From Selenomonadaceae bacterium (GTDB lineage Bacteria; Bacillota; Negativicutes; Selenomonadales; Selenomonadaceae): a stretch of DNA of 51,797 nt. Shown here one piece after another: positions 33,814-46,900 of this stretch. The first letter of the stretch is position 1; each line of letters begins with the position of its first letter. Under the pieces are notes generated by a model. It did not search any database and was not told the origin of the DNA. It saw only the letters and a program-made list of their open reading frames with translations. The stretch is taken from assembly GCA_017554285.1 (NCBI GenBank), contig JAFZIQ010000113.1:1-51797 (forward strand), written 5' to 3'. The position numbers and the translations under genes were made by a program.

Positions 33814-34754
33814 TTCGCGCCTCCGTTCAATGTCAAGTCGAGCAACGCCATGCGGATTGCCACGCCGTTTTGAACTTGTTCTTGAATTGCCGAATTCTCG
33901 CCGTAAGTTACTTTGGTGGAGATTTCCAAGCCTTTATTCTGCGGACCGGGATGAAGAATTAAAACGTCGTCTTTTGCGAGCCTCAGGCGTTCCTCGTTTA
34001 TACCGAAGACTTGCGAATATTCCCGCGTCGAAGGGAACAAGCCCGCCTGTTGTCGCTCAAGCTGAATTCGCAAAACGTTTATCACGTCGGCATTGATTAT
34101 GGCGTTATTAACTTCCTCATGAACTTTGACGCCTTCAAAATCGAAGAATCTCGGCAGTAAGGTTTTCGGACCTGCAAGGTGCACTTTCATTCCCATTTTA
34201 GTCATTGCGTAAACGTCGGAGCGGGCAACGCGGCTGTGCAAAATATCTCCGACGATTGCGACTTTCAAGCCCGCGAGCCGTCCTTTATGCTGTTCGATAG
34301 TGAATAAATCCAACAGGGCTTGTGAAGGATGCGCGTGTGCTCCGTCGCCCGCGTTGATGATTATCGACTTAACGACTTTGGTTGCAAAATCTGCCGAGCC
34401 TTCCGCCTTATGACGCATAACAATCGCGTCGACGCCCATAGCCTCAATCGTCTTTAAGGTATCGCGCAAACTTTCGCCCTTGACGATTGAACTTGTGCTG
34501 CTGTTTATGCTGACAACGTCCGCGCCGAGATATTTCCCTGCCAATTCAAAAGACGTGCGAGTTCGCGTTGACGGCTCATAGAAAAGATTGACTATTGCCT
34601 TGCCGCGCAGGTTGGGCAATTTTTTATCGCCGCCGCGTCGAATGATTTGTTTCATCTTGCGAGCCGTGTTTAATACCAGACGAATTTCTTCCGACGAAAA
34701 ATTTTCAAGCGCGACGATACTTTTGCCGAATAAACTTGCTGAATCTTTTTCCAA
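33810..34754 (-). CDS. pyrB: Aspartate carbamoyltransferase catalytic chain
   Basis: PyrB makes carbamoyl aspartate from carbamoyl phosphate and aspartate. About 314 residues carry the carbamoyl-phosphate site FYEPSTRTRTSFE, the GAHAHPSQALLDLFTI segment, DILHSRVARS and LHPGPQNKGLEI. No pyrI regulatory chain follows, which fits the unregulated trimer form. The TTG at 34754 is six bases after GGGGTG; GTG 34763 is a possible alternative. The pyrBC pair is 27 kb from carAB in this window, so the pathway is split. Confidence 0.94.
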   Translation of the reverse strand: MEKDSASLFGKSIVALENFSSEEIRLVLNTARKMKQIIRRGGDKKLPNLRGKAIVNLFYEPSTRTRTSFELAGKYLGADVVSINSSTSSIVKGESLRDTLKTIEAMGVDAIVMRHKAEGSADFATKVVKSIIINAGDGAHAHPSQALLDLFTIEQHKGRLAGLKVAIVGDILHSRVARSDVYAMTKMGMKVHLAGPKTLLPRFFDFEGVKVHEEVNNAIINADVINVLRIQLERQQAGLFPSTREYSQVFGINEERLRLAKDDVLILHPGPQNKGLEISTKVTYGENSAIQEQVQNGVAIRMALLDLTLNGGAK

Positions 34755-34792
34755 AAAGCTCACCCCTTCGACCTAAAATTTTCTTCCCTTAG

Positions 34793-34819
34793 ATTATACG
34801 AAAAAAAAGGAGCTTCGCA
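34793..34819 (-). promoter_or_regulatory. pyrBC promoter overlapping the upstream terminator
   Basis: On the minus strand, TTGCGA (about 34815-34820), 16 bases, TATAAT (34793-34798). The -35 box lies within the 3' arm of the terminator stem at 34807-34841 and the spacer contains its T run. Start codon is about 40 bases downstream. Confidence 0.6.
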
Positions 34820-34841
34820 AGTATGCCCCGCGAAACTCCTT
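34801..34841 (-). terminator. Terminator of the giant surface-protein gene
   Basis: AAGGAGTTTCGC pairs with GCGAAGCTCCTT (one mismatch) across an 11-base loop. Eight T follow in the minus sense. It ends transcription of the 34904-47779 gene just before the pyrB promoter. Confidence 0.85.
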
Positions 34842-34903
34842 AAAATTTTTTTCAGCCGTTATCTGTTCTTGATTGTTACTTCCTGCTGATTAACGGTTAT
34901 TGA

Positions 34904-37900
34904 TTACTTATTGTTCTTGTCATTGCCGCTGTAGACAATAGTATCGCCTTGCTTGCCGAGACTAGTCGAAGGTGTAATGGAAAGTTCGGAATCACCAAGC
35001 ACGTATCCACCCGCTGCGAGCGCAGAATCTTGTTTCGTAAGGTCTTTGAGATCCCTTATATCAATACTCAGATCAATGAAGTTGCCTTTATCGTCTTTCT
35101 TGGCAGTGTTCGTAATACTTATCTTGTTTTCATTATTTTCAGTAGTGACGCCGTAAAGAATATCTTTCAGTGTGATCGAACCTTTGACAACGCGCTTGTT
35201 GTCCAGCGTGACATCGATTCTGACGTCGTTCACTTCGCCGTCGCCGTCATAATCGAATTTTTCATAGCAGATTGCTGACTTCACAGAGACGGAAGCCGTT
35301 GTGATGTTAATCTTGTCTTTAGCGAAGTCGAAGTCCGCGATAACGTCGTTTCCGTCGTCTTTAGCGTAGACGAAGACATTATTATCCCCGTAGAAGGTGA
35401 CATAGTCATTGCCTTTGCCTGCGTTGACAGTGGAGTTGGCACCACTGACGGTTACGTAGTCATTGCCGTTACCTGCATTGACAGAAGCACTTTCGCCGCC
35501 CACGCTGATACTATCGGAGCCGGTGGAACCCGTTACCGAAACAGCCGTAGTATCGTCGTCGAAATCGAATTCGTATCTGCTGCTGGTGACTGTAACTTTA
35601 TTGAGGCTGTCAAGATCACTTGCCGCCAGATTAATTGTTCCTCTGTCGACATCTGTCGAATGACCGTCAAATGTAAAGTCTGCATTCTTACTGAGACCCT
35701 TGATGCTCGCAAGCGTAACTTTGCTGTTAGCCTTCGTGTAGGTGAGAGTCTTTTCATCGTCCGAGAGATAGAAGCCGCCGGTTATCGCGCCTTTCAGCGT
35801 TGCACTGCCCTTGCTGACCGTCCAAGTTTCGTCGCTGATCTCGTTCTTTTGATAATCGTCGCATTGGAGAATGTAATCGCCCTTTGTAACTTTTACCGTC
35901 GTAGTGCCGAGATTGAGCTCCGGATTAAGAGTGATTATGCCGGTGGTTTGTACTTCGGTTACATCGTAAATTTTGTTACTTATCGTTTCTGTCTTTGTCC
36001 TGTAGGTGGGCGCGACAACTTCAATACCGTCAATTTCTCCGTCAACTGCTTTGACACCTTTCTTGAGACCGGTAACTGTTCCGATAACTGTGGATTTGGC
36101 GGCTGTGTAATTGACGCCGATAGCTTTTTCTTTATTCGTATCCGAGTTGGCATAAGCTAAGCTGTAACGAATAGGCGTATTTTTCTTAAGAGTCGCGGTG
36201 ACGGTTGTGCTTCCACTCGTGCTCCAAGTATCGTTCGTGTTTGCGTCGAATTCATCGTCGCTATCAACGACGTCATCGGCGAGAGCGAGCTTATAGTTGC
36301 CGCCGACCAGAGTTTGGTTGGTAAGCGTAACCTTAGACGAGGCGAGGGCGTTGGCTCCGATTGTGATTGTGCCGCTGTCATCGTCGACTTGAATATCGTC
36401 TGCCGTAACTTCGGTGCTGTTTCTGAGACCTTTGACAGTCGCGAAAATATTGCCGCTGATTGTCTTCGTGTAGACGATGCTGTTGCCGTCGCTTGCTTCC
36501 GAATAACCTTGTGCAGTGTCTTTCTTGATTGTTGCGGTGCCCTTGCTTACAGTCACTTCAGGCGTAGAGTTGTTTGTTCTTTCAATGTTGTCACCCAAAA
36601 CGAGCTTGTATTTGTTTACGGATTTTGTCGTTCCACCAACCGTGACTTCGACCTTGTCTTTCGTAGTAATCGCTATGGTCTTGCTGTCGAGTAAGTTTTT
36701 ATTGTTGATAGTGACTGCATATCTGCCATCGGTATCAGCTGAAGTTGCTACGATTATGCCGTCAATATTATCAATACCATCCTTGGCAGAGGTGATTGCA
36801 CTAGCTTTGAGACCGGTGATTTTAATGTCTGCAGCACTGGGACGTTTCGGAGCTTTGTAAGTGATAGTTTTCTTTTTAGTGTCAGTCGAGGTATCAAGCT
36901 CGTAGGTTGCCGCCGCGACTGCTTCATAAGTAAGAGTCGAATTGTTGCTGTAGAATTTATTTCCTGCTGTTGCGGTGTTGGTGTAGGTGTAAGTGTTTTC
37001 TTTTTTAACTATCTCATTATCAGATTCGCCTTCGAGGAATTCAAGAGCACCTGTATTGATTGTAACGTTGGCGGCACCGAGAAGGTGCTTCGATACCTTG
37101 ACAGTTTTAACGGTTTTCGCATCGTCATTATTAAGCTCAACCGAAATTTTGCTTGAGTCTTTGAAGTCTTCTTCTGTGGCACCGATAAGACCGGTAATTG
37201 TTACCTTAACATTGGACGAGGTTGCTTTCTTGTAGTTGAGGCTCTTACCGTCAGTAGAAGACGTGTAGTAAGAAAGTGTGCCGCCGCCGTAGGAAGCATT
37301 TCCTTTGGCTTTGTCGGTGATAGTCCATGCTGTACCTGCGTCTTTAGAGTTTGTACGAACCGCATGGTCGCCATTTTCATCGAGAACGAGTGTATAGGCG
37401 TTGCTTGTGAGTTTAACTTTGCCGTTAACGTCTTTGGTGTCTTCGTCAAGCGCGAGACTGTTAAGAATAATCTTACCTGCGTCCTCACCGGTACCAAATT
37501 TGATAGCTTTCTTATTTTCATCGTTACTATTCAAATCGCTTTGGTTTATACCTTCCTTGAGACCCTCGATAGTCGCGAGAGCTTTCTCATCGCCATTCGG
37601 TAAATAGGTAACGGTTTTGCCGTCGCAATAGTAGGATTGTGCAGGAAGAACTTGATTGTAAGTTGCCGTCGTGCCGTCGACTGTCCATGATTTAGTGATG
37701 GTTTTACCACTGTTGGGATTGGAGTCAGTATCGGAATTGTCGAGAGCAAGCTTATAATCGCCGCCGTTGATAGTGACTTTCGAGGTACCGAGTGCGTTTT
37801 TCTTAAGCGTGACTGTGTTGGTCGCAACATTAACAATGCAATCGGCAGATGTATCACTGGTGTCAGTACTTACTTTGGCACCATTTTTAAGCCCCGTGAT

Positions 37901-40900
37901 TGTTGTCTTAACAGACGTTGCAGGATTATAGACAACTTTGCCGTTATTGGTGCCTTCCGTCGGGATTTCATAACCTGCGGGCGTTTCATTTGTTATGGTT
38001 AAGGTTCCACTTACGGTATTTGATGACAATTTTGCCGTAGCTTCAGACTTCGTGACGTCACTATCAAAGGCAAGTTTATATTTCGCGCTTGTTTTACCCG
38101 AAGTGCCCTCAATGCTGACAGTACTCTTGTTAAGTGCATCTTTGGACAGCTTGATTTTTTCGGAGTTTGTTTTGCTGTCGACTGTAACAACTTCTCTCTC
38201 AGTACCGTTTACAAGTTTTTTGAGTTTATTACCTTCGACTGTGAGATTGCTACTGAGACCTTTGACCGTAACTTTACCGAAAGCGTTATCCTTATCGTAT
38301 ACAGCTTTAGTATATGTAAGTTCTCTTCTGACTCCACTAACAGTCTTGGGCGTATACGTTGCAGCTGTAGTGACATTTTGCAAGATTGCGTTCGAGCCGA
38401 TCAAGCTCCATTCAAGTCCTGTGCTTCCTGTGATAGTATTACTGGCGAATTCATAATTATTATAACCTGAAGAAATCTTGACATTACTTGTGCCGAGAGC
38501 CGCAGCAGTAACAGTAATTGTACTTTTGGTAGCGTTTCCGACCGGGTCAGAAATTGTTACGCCTGTGAGCGCAGTCTTATAGTCCGTACTGTTGTTATTG
38601 TTTGCATCAATTGAGAGACCCTTTTGGAGACCGGTGATTGAAAGTAAGGTTTCAGTCTTCTTCGAGCCGTTGTAAGAAATCGAGCCGTCCGCGTTGATTG
38701 AATAGCCTTTTTGTGTAGTCTTCTTAAGGGTTGCAGTTGTGCCGCTGACAGTCCACTCGATTGTAGAATCGCCGGACTTAGTGACATCATCGCCGAGTTT
38801 AAACTCGTAATTCGTTTTGTCGTTGAGAGTGACAGCGTTAGTGCTTGTGCCGAGTACCGCCTTAGACAAAGTGACAGGATACTTTCCGCTGGAGCTGTCT
38901 GTAGTGGTTCCGATTTCGATACCGTCAATCGTGCCGTTGCTGTTGAGTTTGAGACCGCTCTTAAGGTTAGTGATTGTTAAGGCAGTTGAAGGAGTAACAG
39001 TTGCTGCTTGGTAAACAATCTTGCCTGCATCGGTTTGACCTGTAGCCGGAATTATATAACCTGCAGTCGTGCCGGCACCATAGGAGACCGTCATTTTATC
39101 GATAGTATAGATAGCACTTGCCGATTTGGGTTTAGCATCCTCTGTTACAGCGAGTGCATAACTGCTGCCGGTAGCGTTTTTGATTGAAACTTTGCTCTTC
39201 GGATCAAGTACGTCTGCAGAAAGCGTAATCGTGTTAGCTGTTTTTGTGTAGTCGATACCGTCAATGTCGCCGACCGCGTTAGCCGCAAGACCTTTCTTGA
39301 GACCGGTGACAGTCGCGAGCGTTGTGTTAAGACCGGCTGACTTATACTCAAGGGTTGATTTCAAACCGTCGGTTTTGAGTTCATAACCTGCAGTTGTACC
39401 TTCTTTAAGGTAAACCGTCGTGCCGCTGACAACCAAGCCTTTGCCTGTAGTGCCTTCAGCTGAGGGCGTAAGACCGGTGGCGTCAAGGGCATAAGTTTGA
39501 TTCTTTTCATTCGTAAGGACGATGTTGTTTTTGCCGAGCGCGTTCGGATTAAGTTTGACAGTGTTACCTTCCAACGTGATTGCAGACGTAGTACCGTCTT
39601 TGCTGAGAACGAGTTCGCCATTTTTGACTTCAACGCCGGTGAGACCCGTAATTTTCGCTAACTGACTTGTAGTGGTAGGCTCTTTGTACTTAATTTCCTT
39701 ATTGGCGTTTGTGCCTGTAGTGGTAAGCTCATAACCGGCACTCTTACCTTGATAGAGAGTTGCTGATTTACCGTCAGATGCGGCTTGCCAGACTTTGGAA
39801 TCGTCCTGCGGTTTATGGTTATTGGCATTTTCAAGCGTGATTGTGTAACCGTCGCCCGTAACGGAAATATCGTTGCCGCTAAGGGCTTTGTCTTTTACGG
39901 TGACGACTTTATTGCTTATCGTGATGAGCTCGTTGCCTTCTTTGTCGACGACTTTACCCTCGTTAGAAAGTTTAGCTCCTTCAGGCAGACCTTTGACAGT
40001 TGCCAGAGTTGTTTCGACTTTATCAATGCAAGCAACAGAAGTATATGTATCATTATCGAACTTAGCATAAGCAGAAATGACGCTTATAAGTTTTGCGCTC
40101 GTGCCGTCGACAGTCCATTTTTCTGTTGCTTGGGGAGCAACGGCGCTTGTTGCACAGATTTTGTTGTTGTCATTACTGAATTTATAAGCCGTGCTGTCTT
40201 CAATCTTGATGGTAGCTGTACCTGCTTCCGCAAGTAAGGAATCACTTAACGTAATTATGCCTCTGTTTTCAGTTGATACAGAACCGTCGTCGCTGATAGT
40301 AGTCGGATGAACGACTGTAATAGCTTCGACTATGTCACCGTTGGCATCCTTAACGTAATTGCCGTTCGTATCTTTAAGATAGAGCTTACCGCTGTTAGTT
40401 TCTTCGACATTGGCATTGATACCGCTGATTGTGAAGAGCGTCTTTGTCTCGGCAGGTGAGTAATGAATCGCCGTAGCTTTGTCGCCGTCTTTTACAAGAG
40501 TGTAACCCGCAGTGGTTTCAGCCGTATATTTAATAGTCTTTTTACCGCTCTTGGTTTCGACTGTCCAAGCATAACTGTTATTGACAGTTCCCGGTCTGGT
40601 GACTGTGCCGAAGACGAACTGATAATTATCGCCGGAGATCGAAGCGTCTTTGCTTGAAGTGGTGCCGAGTGCGCCATTAGAAATGGTGACAGTGCCGCCC
40701 GTCGCTCCAGTAGCTTTGGTAATAGTAACAGCGTCGTCGAGTGTGCCGTCGTCTTTAGTGTAAAGAAGTTTGTTGCCGTCATCGCTGACAGTAAGGTTGG
40801 TTGCAAGGTTGGTGATTGTTACATATATCGTGCCTGCAGTTGTATCAACGAATTGGATTGCACCTTTGGAATCTTTTTCGTAATGAGCAGGAACGGCATT

Positions 40901-43900
40901 TTTGTAAGTTGCTGTGCCATTGCTGACAACCCAGAGGTCTTTTTCAGCGGGAGACGTGCCGTTTTCATAGAGAGTTTCGTCGGAAAGCGCAAGTTCATAG
41001 CTGCCGTCAATCGAAACTTTCTTGCTGATTATTTCCTTAGACAGCATAACCGTTCCCGTGTTGTCGTCGACAATAACTCCGTCAATCGAGCCGTCGGCGT
41101 TGGCAGTTACTGTGCTCTTGAGTCCGCTGATCGTCAAAATCTTTCCTTGCTTGATTTCTTTCGTGTAGGAAATAGATTTGCCGTCTACTGATTCCGAATA
41201 ACCTTCTTTAATATCGCCCTTCAGAGTTGCATTACCCTTGCTTACTGTCCAAGTCAGATTCTCGGAATTGGGATTTGCAATCTTTCCGTCTTTAACAAGC
41301 TTATAATCGCTGTCTGCAACGGTATTGACAATATCTTTTTTATTAAGTGCGTAGCCGCCAATCCAAATTGAAGAACCGCCGCTCATAAGGGAAACAGCAA
41401 CCGAAGTGCCGCCCGTAAAGACGAGAGATTTTCTGTCTTCACTGACTTCGAGACTTGTATTGAGTCCCGTGAGACTTGCCAAATCACTTACGACAGATTC
41501 TTCAGTATACTTTGCAATAAGCCCGGTGATTCCGTAATAATCGGTTTTAATGTTTTCGTAGGTTGCAACGCCGCCGATGATTGTCCAAACATTTTTATCG
41601 GTTGCCGTTTGCGCAACGCCGCTGTCGAGAGAGATTTTAAATGTCTGACCTTTGGCATTGTTAAGCGTCGCACTGTGCTTATCGAGTACCTCATTATAAA
41701 GTTTAATTGTTTTGTTATCGTTACCGGCGAACGAAATACCCGCTATCTTACCGTTTGACGCCTGAATATTAGCCGCAAGTCCTTCAATTGCTGCAAGTGA
41801 CGTAGGTGTTTCTGCAGTGTAGGTGATAGTATTTTCATCTTTGTCAAATATCCAACCTTCACCGATTTTGTACTGATAAATTGCAGTTCCATAGTCGCCA
41901 CTTAATGAGGTTACCCATTCTTCGTCTTTTTTAGTGAAACCGCTCTTGCCGTCATCCGCGCCGTCATCCGCGTCGTTTTTAAGCTTGAACGAATAACCTT
42001 CTACAGCTGACACTGAATTATTAACAGTGGTTTTGCTTAAGATAGATTCGTCGAGTGTGATTGTTCTGTCATTGGCGACCGAGATACCAGCAATGTTATT
42101 GGCTTTCTTTTCGTCGCCTGCTTTTATACTAATGCCGCTGAGACCGGTAACAGTTGCGAGCGTTGTGTTGGTTGCTCTTGTGAAAGTAATACTCATGCCG
42201 CCTTCATTGAGCGTCCAACCTTTTCCGATGTCATGAATGTAATATGCGCTACTCGAATCATTACCACTGCCGATAGACCAATAATCTTCTGCAACGCTGG
42301 TCGAACCTTGTCCGACGAAACCGAGTGTTGTCTTACTGTCACCGACCGAAAGTTTATAATCACTGCCGTTGCTGAGTCCGAGAGAAATAACTCCGTCGCC
42401 GAGCAAATTTTCAGTCAGAGTAATTGTTCCTTTGTATTCGCCATTTGCCTTATTACCTGTTTCCTTGACTATGCCATTGAGTTTATCAACTGTAGCACCG
42501 CTGAGACCGGTAATAGTTGCAAGTTCTGTGACTTTGGAATCTACATGTTTGATTTTGCCGTCAATACCGAGTATCCAGCCTTCTGCCGTCGTGTACTGAT
42601 AAGTTGCACTTGTGCTGTCGGAGCCGATTACCCAAACAGGATCCGCCACACTGAAACCATATTTGGTAACGCCGTCTTTAGTTTCTGTATTCAATGCGCC
42701 GGAGAATCCGAGTGCATAAGTAACGCCGTCATCGAGGTCGTCATGAACAGAAATTTCAGTTGTGCCGTTGAGGTCGTTCGCTGTCAAATAAATGGTTTTT
42801 TCGGTAGAAGTGCCGCCAACCGCGAAGGTGTGAGTTCCTGCACTGAGACCGGTGACAGTTGCGAGCTTTTTATAAGTTTGGTCTTTACTTGTAAAGGTTA
42901 TGCCGCTACCGCCTGTGTTGAGAGTCCACCCTTTATTGGTAAAAGAATAATAAGTTGATGACGTTCCGCCTGCGGATTTCCATTCATTACCTGCACCGCC
43001 GAATCCGAATGTTAAGGGGTCTCCATCTTCGTCACCGGCACTTGCTCCCGACAACGCGAGTGTGTAAGTTTTTCCTTCCGCATTGGTAAGAGTGACACTG
43101 TCATCTGTAAGAGCCGATTGACTTACACTAATGACAGTTCCGCTTAAGGAAAGATTACTAAGTGCCGTCGAGCTGAGTCCGCTGATTGTTGCGTGCAGAA
43201 TGTCTTTATCTTCATAGAAGGTGAAAGAAATTGCAGATAAGCCGCCTGTAGCCGACGCCGAAGATTTGAGCCAACCGCCACTAAGCGTTTCATTTATTGT
43301 TACAACTGTTGTTGAAGTGTTGTCGAATTTAAAGCCTATGGAGTGCGCCGCATTTGTGATTGGTGTAACACCGTCGAGCGAGAAGTCATAATTAGTACCG
43401 TTTTTATAAGTGAGCGTAATATTATGCTTGTCTTCGAGAGTATCTTTATGATTGAATACATAGTTGGGCAATATGATTGTTGCGGTACTGTAAGAACTTG
43501 CGCTAACGTTAGAGGCAGTGAATTCTCCTTCTGCCAAATCTTTATCGAGACCGGTAATTGTAAAGATAGTTTCGACAGTATCGGGCGTGTATGTTGCACC
43601 GGAGCCGCTTGCATTGAGTGTCCAACCTTTTCCGATATCGCGCTTGAGAGATGCAGATGTTCCCGATATTACCATGTAATCGTTATCTGCACTGAGTTTG
43701 TTATCAAAACCGAGTTCCGTTACATCGCTACCGGAACTGTTCTTGAATTTGAGCGTATAGTTACCACCGTGACTCAAGCCGAGAGCAATAGCCGTATCGC
43801 CAAGCAAACCTTCTGTAAGCGTGATTGTTCCAGAATAACCGCTGTTTTTGGTGACTATGTTACTAAGTTCCGTTGCTTTTATTTTGTTTCTAAGACCGGT

Positions 43901-46900
43901 GATTTTCGCAACGTCGGTATATTCTTCGCCTTTATAAGAAATGCTTGAGGCACCTGCTGCGAGTATCCAGCCTTTATCAGTCTTATACTGATAAGTTGCG
44001 GTTGTGCCGTCGAATTTCCAAGCGGGCTCGGCTATGCCGAAACCGAATGTATCTGCTTTTCCATCTTCGTCACCGGTACTTGCTCCCGACAGCGCGAGCG
44101 TGTAATTTTTTCCTGCCGTATTGGTAAGAGTGACACTGTCATCTGTAAGAGCCGATTGACTTACACTAATGACAGTTCCGCTTAAGGAAAGATTACTAAG
44201 TGCCGTCGAGCTGAGTCCGCTGATTGTTGCAAAGTTATTGTCTATCGCCTCTGCATAAGTTAAGGACGTGCTGTCACTGCCGTAGCTCCAACCTGCCGCG
44301 AGCGTCTCTTTAACCAAGACTGTGCCGGCTGTTGTGCCGCCGGACAAAACTGTATCGGCTGATTTCCCGGTAATATTGGAAATACCTGCGTCGAGCGCGA
44401 GTTTGAAAGTAAGACCGTCAGTTTCATCGTTATCAATAACCTCAACTGAACTGGCACCGGTGAGCGCGTTAGCTTTCAATGTAAAGGTTATAACGCCGCT
44501 TGCGCCGGGAGTGGTATCACCCGATGCAACAATGTCGCCTAAAGAATATCCGCCATTCAAGCCGATTATGGTTGCGAGATTCTTGCGTGTAACCCCTAAA
44601 ACGTCTGTATCTGTGAAGGTTATACCTTTGTTGCCGGCGTTGAGAGACCAACCTTTTTCAGTGTGGAAGTAGTAAGTTGCCGACGTTCCGGCTTTTTCCC
44701 AAGCATTGCTCAGAGAGCCGAAACCGAATGTATCTGCTTTTCCATCTTCGTCACCGGTACTTGCTCCCGACAGCGCGAGCGTGTAATTTTTTCCTGCCTC
44801 ATTGGTAAGAGTGACAGATGCATCTTTAAGAGCCGACCGACTTATATTAATGACAGTTCCGCTTAAGGAAAGATTACTAAGTGCCGTTGAGCTGAGTCCG
44901 CCGCTGATTGTTGCAAAGTTATTGTCTATCGCCTTTGCATAAGTTAAAGACGTACTGTCACTGCCGTAGCTCCAACCTGCCGCGAGCGTCTCTTTAACCA
45001 AGACTGTGCCGGCTGTTGCGCCGCCGGACAAAACTGTAGCGGCTGATTCACCGGTAATATTGGAAATCGAGCTGTCACCTGCGATAGACAATTTGTATGA
45101 AATTTTATCTTTAGTGTATTCGTCTTTGACTTTAACAGTCTTTCCGTCAGTCTCGTCAAGCAAATCTTTCGTTAAAGCGATCACTCCGACATTGTTCGAA
45201 TCGATTACAATCGAAATACCTGCGAGTTGAGCCGCCGATAAGCCACTCTTAAGACCGGTAATTTTTGCATGATTAATAGTTGCCGAAGCCGAATAAGCAA
45301 CGTATTTGTCATCTGTAAGTGTCCAACCTTCGCTGATGTCATGCTTGTAGTACACGTCTGAACCGGAGGAAGCAAAGTAATTGGGCTTGTTTTCAAAGAA
45401 ACCAACCCTATTGTCATTCGCCTTAGTGCCGTCCATGCCGCCGCCGCTGTCTCCGCCGAGTTTGAGTTTATAACCTTTTCCCGTGTCTAAGGACAACGTC
45501 ATTTTATTACTTGTATCTTTAAATTTAAGAAGGAATTCATCGGACAGCGTGATAACTTTGTCTGCAACACTGATACCGGCAATTTGGTAACTGTCATCTT
45601 CGGAGTCGATTGCTTTGACAGCTGAAATACCTGCGGTTTTCGAAAGATTGTTAATTGTTAAAAGTGTTTGGGCCTCTCCGTTTTCAGTATACTTGATTCT
45701 GGAATTGTTGAGAAGTTTCCAACCTTCTTTAGTGTAATGTTGATAGGTTGCAACGCCGTTATCGAAAGACCAATAATCCTTGCTCGTCTCAAAGCCAACA
45801 GTATTATCTGAGGACATTCCTGACATTGTCAGCTTTAAATTTTTATCAAATTTATCAACTGTTTCTTGAGAGAGCACAATAGCCTCTCCACTGCCTTTTA
45901 ATGCGTCTCTCGTCAAAGTGATTGTCGTGCCGCTTAAAGAGATATTTGAAGCGGAAGCATTTGTACCGAGACCGGTAATAGTCGCAAGCTGTATGGTATC
46001 AGGAGCATTGTATTTGACAGATTTACTTTCGCTGCCAAGTGAATACCAACCCTGCGTTGTGCCCATTATTGTCGCAGTTTGACTTACAATGGAGGTAATA
46101 GATGCACCTAAATTGCTGTCGTAGATGCCCGATGCCGTAGCTTTTGAGATACCCGCGAGTGAGAAAGTGTAATCGGCAATGCCTGAAATGCCGGTTGTCT
46201 TTTCATATGAGATACTTGAAGTTCCAAGTACGGCATCAGTTAAAGTGATTGTTGTGCCGCTTATTCCGACGCCCGAAGTTGCACCTAAGCTGAGTCCTTT
46301 TATGGTAGCGAAATCGACGTTACTTTGTGCTATGTAATAATTTATGGATTTTTTGTTGTCCGCAACGACGCCATAAGCATCCGTACTGCCTATGATTTTT
46401 GCCGTTCCGTCGTTAATGGAACTGATTGAATAATTCGGAGTATCTGCAACTGTTTTTGTTGTTTTGATACTGTTGGCAAGTGAGAGCGAGTAATTGCCTA
46501 CTTCAAGTGATACAGTTGAATCAGCATCTGTCTTGAAAACGTTGTTACCCAGCGTGAAGATTGTGCTTTCACCGTTTAAGGTGATACCGGTAAGCGTAGC
46601 GACGCTTGTACCCGAAACAGAGGAATTAAGACCGGTGATTTTCGCAAGCTCCGTGGTTGACGCTCCACTATAGGTAATTTCGCCGTCTTCAAGAGTCCAA
46701 CCTTCTTTAGTGTTGAACCAATAAGAAGCACTACCGCCACCGGCAGTCCATTTGCTTGCTTCTTTCTCGAAACCTGTCTTGCCGTTCTCCTGTCCGTCAT
46801 TACTATCGCCCTCAAGCACGAAGCTGTAACCACCGCTGATAACGGATACCGTAGCTTCCGGTGATGGATCTTTCGGCAGAATACTTTTACTCAGCGTGAA

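Noticed and set aside
42233-43948. Plus-strand open frames of 201 and 241 codons inside the giant gene
   Set aside because: They are antisense shadows of the repetitive minus-strand gene, with no ribosome site and cysteine-rich, low-complexity products.
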